Shown here piece after piece: positions 14,612 to 18,888 of a stretch of 18,888 bases of DNA (the stretch's first letter is position 1; each line of letters opens with the position of its first letter). The position numbers and the translations under genes were made by a program. The notes under the pieces were generated by a model. The model did no database searches, was not told where the DNA came from, and was given only the letters and a program-made list of their open reading frames with translations. Source of the DNA: Sulfurospirillum sp. UBA1314 (GTDB lineage Bacteria > Campylobacterota > Campylobacteria > Campylobacterales > Sulfurospirillaceae); assembly GCA_002307095.1 (NCBI GenBank), contig DBTO01000149.1, positions 1-18,888 on the forward strand, read 5' to 3'.

Positions 14612-15732
14612 GCTTTTTTGACTTTAAGATTAAGTTTGACGATTTCGCTAGGAGCCATGATACGCACCGCTGGCCCCCAATACCCTGCGCCATTGCTGAC
14701 AAACACCTGCGTCTGTTTGGAGTGCTGATACAGACCACTCAAATAGGGCTGATCCAACAGCACCAACAGACCAAACGGAAAAATTTGCCCGCCGTGCGTG
14801 TGACCGCTTAAGATCAGATCGATCTTTTCACCGTTCATCTCGCTGACGATTTTAGGTTGATGCGAGAGCAAAATGGTCGGTAATTCTGGCTTTACATGTA
14901 AAAGTGCTTTGGCAAGTTCGGGCGGCTCAAAATCAAAGCGTTTGCCCGACATATCCATCACACCGGCAAGGTTGATCGTATGGTTGATGACCATGGAACG
15001 ATTGTCAAGTACATGCACACCCAAAGAGCGAACATGCTCCATAATGTGATTGACTCCGTAAAAATACTCATGATTCCCCGGCACATAGTAAACACCCAAG
15101 CGACTCTCGATGGAGAGCAACGCGTCTAATTTATCGCCGATTTGATTCACAGGCATATCGACTAAATCGCCCGTGATCACGACGATGTCAGCATCCAAAG
15201 CATTGATCTGTTTTACCACCGCGTCCATAAACGATTTTCCAAGGGTTTTACCGATGTGCAAATCGGTGATCTGAACGATGCACAGCTCTGATTCCAACCC
15301 ATCAATCACAACATCTACTTCATTAATACGAGGTGCTTTCATCCCGTTGAAAAACCCTTTGGCGATGTAGGAAAATGCCAAAATAAGCATCGTGACGTCA
15401 AACACCATTTTGATAAACAGGCGCCTTGAGTAGTCATGGGGAATTTTGGCGTAAGGAATATGAAAAAGATCGTACACAATCGCAACACAAAAAAGCATAA
15501 ACGAAACGCCAATCATCGCAGAAAAAAGCAGGTACAAAATCGGATCAAGATTGTCCAAACGAAGGACGGCAAAGTAAAAAATTTCGCATAGCGTCATGGC
15601 AATCATCGCCCACTTGATCACACCTTGAATCTTGCAAAAAAGATCCAAGCGCTTTAAAAAGCGCTTGTAGCTGTAAAAATTGATGAGTGATAACACCGCG
15701 ATGGCGGCAAATGCGAAAGAGAGGCGAAACAT
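14608..15732 (-). CDS. Membrane-anchored calcineurin-like metallophosphoesterase
   Basis: 374 residues. The N-terminal third has about four transmembrane helices (3-22, 38-58, 63-89, 105-125). The catalytic domain carries the full two-metal set: Asp157/His159 (TDLHIG), Asp189 (TGDLVD), Asn220/His221 (GNHEY), His291 (SHQPK) and His311/His313 (GHTHGG). This is the YkuE/YaeI-like group, some members of which act on lipid-linked phosphates or UDP-diacylglucosamine; the substrate here is unknown. Start ATG with AAGGAAAA about 10 nt upstream, 15 nt after the symporter gene. It overlaps the lipoprotein gene by ATGA, which suggests joint action in the envelope. TTTACATGTAAA lies at 14891-14902 (Leu-His-Val-Lys, 278-281). 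Confidence 0.92.
   Translation of the reverse strand: MFRLSFAFAAIAVLSLINFYSYKRFLKRLDLFCKIQGVIKWAMIAMTLCEIFYFAVLRLDNLDPILYLLFSAMIGVSFMLFCVAIVYDLFHIPYAKIPHDYSRRLFIKMVFDVTMLILAFSYIAKGFFNGMKAPRINEVDVVIDGLESELCIVQITDLHIGKTLGKSFMDAVVKQINALDADIVVITGDLVDMPVNQIGDKLDALLSIESRLGVYYVPGNHEYFYGVNHIMEHVRSLGVHVLDNRSMVINHTINLAGVMDMSGKRFDFEPPELAKALLHVKPELPTILLSHQPKIVSEMNGEKIDLILSGHTHGGQIFPFGLLVLLDQPYLSGLYQHSKQTQVFVSNGAGYWGPAVRIMAPSEIVKLNLKVKKA
14891..14902. repeat. TTTACATGTAAA palindrome inside the phosphoesterase gene
   Basis: A perfect copy read as TTA CAT GTA AAG (Leu-His-Val-Lys), the same codons as the tsaD copy in an unrelated protein. Confidence 0.85.
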
Positions 15733-15747
15733 GCTGTTACATTTTCC

Positions 15748-17079
15748 TTACTTGAGGCTCTCAAAATAGCGCTTACTCTCAGCTGAAATGACTTTGGAGA
15801 GTAGCAGAAGTGCTATCAGGTTAGGAATCGCCATCAAACCATTGGTAAGGTCTGAAAAATTCCATACAAATTCAAGTTTCATCATCGAGCCTACCATCAC
15901 GCCTGCGATAAATAAAACACGATACAAGCGGATGAAACGCTCACCAAAAATATACTCAAACGCTTTTTCACCATAATAACTCCATCCTAAAATGGTCGAA
16001 TAGGCAAACAGTACGGTTGAGATAATGACCACAATGCCACCAAAAGAGCCAAGATAGAGCTGAAAACTCTGCATGGTAAGCGCACTCGCACTCACCCCTT
16101 GTTCCCAAAATGGAGAGATCAAGATAATCAGTGCCGTCATCGTACAAACCACCAACGTATCAATAAACGTTTGGGTCATGCTGACCAAAGCTTGACGTAC
16201 AGGATCGTTCGTTTTAGCAGCGGCGGCTGCAATAGGAGCAGATCCTAGACCCGATTCGTTGGAAAATACGCCACGTGCGACACCATAACGAATCGCTGCA
16301 GCCATCGTAGCACCGATAAATCCGCCACCTGCAGCAATAGGATTGAATGCGTGGTAGAAGATCAACTCAAAGGCACCACCCAATTTATCGAGGTTCATTG
16401 CTAAAATGACCAAAGAGACAGAGACATACACCAAGATCATAAACGGTACCAGAAATGAGGTAAATTTACCAATGGATTTAATACCACCCAAAATCACGAC
16501 TGCTGTTAAGGTCAAAAGCACAACGCCTGTGACCCATGTTGGAATCGCCATTTCACTGCTTAAAATCTGCGCGACTGCATTGGCTTGGGTCATATTGCCA
16601 ATACCAAATGCCGCAATCGCGGTAAAAATAGCAAATGCCATACCCAATTTTGGCATATTAAGACCGTAAGTGAGGTAGTACATCGGACCACCTTTAAAAC
16701 CATGGTGGTGACTATGCTGGCGGTATTTCACTGCAAGTACGGCTTCAGAGTATTTTGTCGCCATCCCCACAAGTCCCGTCATCCACATCCAAAAAACTGC
16801 ACCTGGACCGCCTAGGGTAATCGCCGTAGCAACACCGACAATGTTACCAATACCCACGGTTGCCGCAAGTGCCGTCATCAAGGCTGCAAAGTGACTGATT
16901 TCACCTTCGCCATCATGTTCTTTGTGAAAAATGAGTTTCAGCGCATGAGGCAATGCCCAAAATTGCATCCCTTTTAAAATAATCGTCAAGTAAATCCCTG
17001 TACCAACCAACAAAACCAACATTGGAGCACCCCAAACAATACCTGAGAGGATTGCTATCCATTTTTCAATCATTTCCAT
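15748..17079 (-). CDS. Sodium:alanine/glycine symporter (AGCS family)
   Basis: 443-residue inner-membrane amino-acid importer driven by sodium. About ten or eleven hydrophobic segments. Family blocks: AALMTALAATVGIGNIVGVA (65-84), the signature GGPGAVFWMWMTGLVGMATKY (90-110), GGPMYYL (130-136), and RGVFSNESGLGSAPIAAAAA in the middle. A His-rich loop, RQHSHHHG (120-127), lies between the signature and the GGPMYY block. Start ATG has a GGAAG site; the gene is 9 nt after the permease stop, and the phosphoesterase follows 15 nt downstream, so all three are likely one transcript. Alanine versus glycine preference cannot be told from sequence. Confidence 0.95.
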   Translation of the reverse strand: MEMIEKWIAILSGIVWGAPMLVLLVGTGIYLTIILKGMQFWALPHALKLIFHKEHDGEGEISHFAALMTALAATVGIGNIVGVATAITLGGPGAVFWMWMTGLVGMATKYSEAVLAVKYRQHSHHHGFKGGPMYYLTYGLNMPKLGMAFAIFTAIAAFGIGNMTQANAVAQILSSEMAIPTWVTGVVLLTLTAVVILGGIKSIGKFTSFLVPFMILVYVSVSLVILAMNLDKLGGAFELIFYHAFNPIAAGGGFIGATMAAAIRYGVARGVFSNESGLGSAPIAAAAAKTNDPVRQALVSMTQTFIDTLVVCTMTALIILISPFWEQGVSASALTMQSFQLYLGSFGGIVVIISTVLFAYSTILGWSYYGEKAFEYIFGERFIRLYRVLFIAGVMVGSMMKLEFVWNFSDLTNGLMAIPNLIALLLLSKVISAESKRYFESLK

Positions 17080-17088
17080 CTATCTTCC

Positions 17089-18339
17089 TTACTGCTCACT
17101 CACATGATGCCCTTTGGGCAAAATAAGATTGAGCACAATGCCTACAATCGCACCTAAACCGATGCCACTAAACGCCACACCACCCATATCCACGACCATA
17201 CCGCCAATGGCTAAAACGAGAACCATTGAGACAATGATCATATTGCGAGGATCGTTCATATCGACTTTTTCTCTCACCATCGTACCCAAGCCAATAGAGG
17301 CGATGATACCAAACAGAAGCAGTAAAATGCCACCCATTACAGGTACGGGAATCGTCGCCAAAAGGCCGCCTAGTTTTCCAACAAATGCCAAGAGAATCGC
17401 AAACAGTGCCGCCCATGTCATGATAGCAGGATTGTACGCTTTGGTAATCGTCACAGCACCCGTGACTTCAGAATAGGTCGTGTTAGGAGGGCCGCCCAGC
17501 ATCGATGCTGCTGTTGTTGCAATCGCGTCACCCAACAGCGTGGTTTTCAAACCGGGCTTTTTCAAATAATCGGTCTTCGTTACATTGCTGATCGTCAAAA
17601 TACCGCCGACATGCTCGACTGCTGGAGCAATGGCTATCGGCAAGATGTAGAGAATCGCTTCAAAATTCCACTCAGGTGTCACAAAATTTGGCATCGCAAA
17701 CCATGCCGCTTTTGCGACCGAGTCAAAACTCACAATGCCCAAGATCAACGAAACCGAATACCCAGCGATAATCCCACACAAAATAGGCAATAATTTGAGC
17801 ACACCTTTACCCAAAAGGGCAACCAAAAGCGTGACGATGAGTGCTGACATCGAAACCATCATCGCTTGATTCAGAGGCACTAAAACAATCGCGCCATCGC
17901 CTGTTTTTCCCATCGCCATATTGACCGCAACGGGTGAAAGAATCAAGCCAATTGTCATAATCACGGGACCCACAACAACGGCGGGAAAGATTTTATGCAG
18001 AAAATCTGAACCTTTGATACGGACGAGAACGCTAAGAAAAAAGTAAAAAAGTCCTGCCGCGGCAAGACCACACATCGTGCCTGCAAGTCCCCACGTTTTA
18101 AGCCCGTAAATAATCGGCGCGATAAACGAAAACGAAGATGCTAAGAAAATCGGAGGAATCTGCTCGCGCGCGGTCAGTTGAAACAGAAGCGTTCCAAAAC
18201 CTGCGGTAAAAAGCGCAACGTTAGGATCAAGCCCTGTAAGTATGGGAACTAAAACCAACGCCCCAAAAGCAACAAATAAGAACTGCAACCCAATAATGCT
18301 GTCCTTTAGTCTAAAATTGTAGTCTGTTTTGTGTAACAT
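17089..18339 (-). CDS. uraA: Uracil/xanthine permease (NCS2 family)
   Basis: Proton-coupled nucleobase importer of the inner membrane with a 14-helix core/gate fold. The longer frame begins at GTG 18343-18345, but that codon lies inside the Shine-Dalgarno GAGG-TGTCA-ATG, so ATG 18337-18339 is chosen, with GAGG 5 nt upstream. That gives 416 residues, near the family norm. In numbering from the GTG, the substrate-binding acids are Glu244 in PAVEHVGG (followed by His245) and Glu293 in NTTYSEVTGA; GGPPNTTYSE is the NCS2 signature. The Glu-His pair and short length favour uracil over xanthine or urate, with moderate certainty; the symbol is used in that sense. The gene follows dxr by 52 nt and leads into the AGCS gene. 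Confidence 0.9.
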   Translation of the reverse strand: MLHKTDYNFRLKDSIIGLQFLFVAFGALVLVPILTGLDPNVALFTAGFGTLLFQLTAREQIPPIFLASSFSFIAPIIYGLKTWGLAGTMCGLAAAGLFYFFLSVLVRIKGSDFLHKIFPAVVVGPVIMTIGLILSPVAVNMAMGKTGDGAIVLVPLNQAMMVSMSALIVTLLVALLGKGVLKLLPILCGIIAGYSVSLILGIVSFDSVAKAAWFAMPNFVTPEWNFEAILYILPIAIAPAVEHVGGILTISNVTKTDYLKKPGLKTTLLGDAIATTAASMLGGPPNTTYSEVTGAVTITKAYNPAIMTWAALFAILLAFVGKLGGLLATIPVPVMGGILLLLFGIIASIGLGTMVREKVDMNDPRNMIIVSMVLVLAIGGMVVDMGGVAFSGIGLGAIVGIVLNLILPKGHHVSEQ

Positions 18340-18378
18340 TGACACCTCACTATAGAAATTTTGTGTGTTCGGAAACGC

Positions 18379-18390
18379 TTTACATGTAAA
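18379..18390. repeat. TTTACATGTAAA palindrome between dxr and uraA
   Basis: A perfect copy starting 2 bp beyond the dxr stop codon and 40 bp upstream of the uraA ATG. It is the only obvious structured element in this 52-bp gap. It is a self-complementary 12-mer without a T-run, so weak as a terminator. Confidence 0.85.
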
Positions 18391-18391
18391 C

Positions 18392-18888
18392 CTAAAACGA
18401 TACGCAGTAACGCCTTACTTCGCGATCGATCTCAAAAACCTCATCCAATGTTTGAGGAATCGCATCTTCAAAGTGTCGATACGCTTTAATCGTTCGCTCC
18501 GCCAGTTCTAAAATCGTAATTTCTTGGTTAAAAAACTTAGCAATGCCCACTTCATTGGCAGCATTAATGACAACACCGCGCGTTGGATGAGCGAGGACAT
18601 CGTCTTTGATCTCCCAAATCGGATAACGTGCTGGCTCAATTTTTTGAAACGAAAACGAACCAATAGAAGCTAAATCAAGCGAAGGTAAGATCGGCTCTTC
18701 GATTTCACCCAAAAGGGCAAACGCGATGGGAAGTTTCATATCAGCTGCGGCTAAGTGTGCTGTGGTACTGCCATCTTGAAAATCCACAAAGGCGTGAATC
18801 AACGACTTGGGCTCAATGATGGCATCCAGTTTCTCAACACCAAACAGCCATTTGGCTTCCAAAAGCTCAAACAGTTTATTGGTCATCG
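18392..18888 (-). CDS. dxr: 1-deoxy-D-xylulose 5-phosphate reductoisomerase (C-terminal part; 5' end outside window)
   Basis: Second enzyme of the MEP isoprenoid pathway, forming 2-C-methyl-D-erythritol 4-phosphate with NADPH and a divalent metal. Only the last 165 residues or so lie here. They contain TMTNKLFELLEAKWLF, with the metal-ligand and active-site Glu pair, then PKSLIHAFVDFQDGS and the C-terminal helical domain with INAANE. The ATG near 18886 is the internal Met of the SATMxNK motif, not a start; the frame runs off the window edge. The stop is TAG at 18392-18394. In C. jejuni I recall cdsA-dxr-pgp1-tsaD in sequence; here several genes lie between dxr and tsaD. Confidence 0.95.
   Translation of the reverse strand, partial: MTNKLFELLEAKWLFGVEKLDAIIEPKSLIHAFVDFQDGSTTAHLAAADMKLPIAFALLGEIEEPILPSLDLASIGSFSFQKIEPARYPIWEIKDDVLAHPTRGVVINAANEVGIAKFFNQEITILELAERTIKAYRHFEDAIPQTLDEVFEIDREVRRYCVSF

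Noticed and set aside
16696..16722. His-rich loop (RQHSHHHG) of the AGCS symporter as a metal site or tag
   Set aside because: Loops of this kind vary between symporters and nothing else points to metal transport; recorded only as a local oddity.
1203..18390. TTTACATGTAAA copies as a CRISPR array or inserted mobile palindrome
   Set aside because: Spacing is irregular over kilobases and no flanking duplication or common flank is seen; the tsaD copy adds no length to the protein. A dispersed short word fits better.

Overview
The window looks like chromosomal DNA from a Campylobacterota (epsilonproteobacterial) species, most likely a free-living relative of Sulfurospirillum. The basis is protein resemblance (citrate synthase, TsaD, MurB, RecA), a menaquinone enzyme of the futalosine route (MqnD), and a recA-eno / fliQ-murB gene order that I recall from Campylobacter jejuni (about Cj1670c-Cj1676). 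The genus is an inference; no rRNA or tRNA gene is present to test it. No phage, transposase, CRISPR array or toxin-antitoxin pair was seen. Nearly all of the sequence is coding and no gene-free stretch exceeds 300 bases.

Layout. 1-1197: 3' part of citrate synthase (+), ending in a hairpin terminator shared with the convergent operon. 1244-4572 (-): recA, eno, a DivIC/FtsB-like membrane coiled-coil protein and an exported AMIN-domain protein, joined by two ATGA overlaps and a 16-nt gap. 4722-7342 (+): mqnD, fliQ, murB and a short-chain dehydrogenase. 7339-13302 (-): an FmdE-family protein, a large Cache-PAS-GGDEF-EAL receptor, a Tat-type D-Ala-D-Ala carboxypeptidase, tsaD, and an unknown AT-rich membrane protein. 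13461-14090 (+): a lone SAM methyltransferase whose 3' end overlaps the next operon. 14069-18888 (-): dxr (partial), a uracil/xanthine permease, a sodium:alanine symporter, a membrane metallophosphoesterase and a lipoprotein with a possible Cys-His-Asp triad.

How the genes relate. Several act on the cell envelope or cell cycle: MurB, the DD-carboxypeptidase, the AMIN and DivIC-like proteins, and the phosphoesterase/lipoprotein pair. Others are core metabolism (GltA, Eno, MqnD, Dxr) or uptake (UraA-like, AGCS). The receptor probably sets cyclic-di-GMP levels from a periplasmic signal.

The most unusual signal is not a gene. The 10-bp palindrome TTACATGTAA, usually within TTTACATGTAAA, occurs nine times in 18.9 kb, in both genes and intergenic DNA. 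Two inverted copies build the gltA terminator. By hand arithmetic about 0.05 copies are expected by chance. It behaves like a genome-wide repeated word (uptake-sequence-like, chromosome-organising, or a protein-binding site), and its role is unknown to me.
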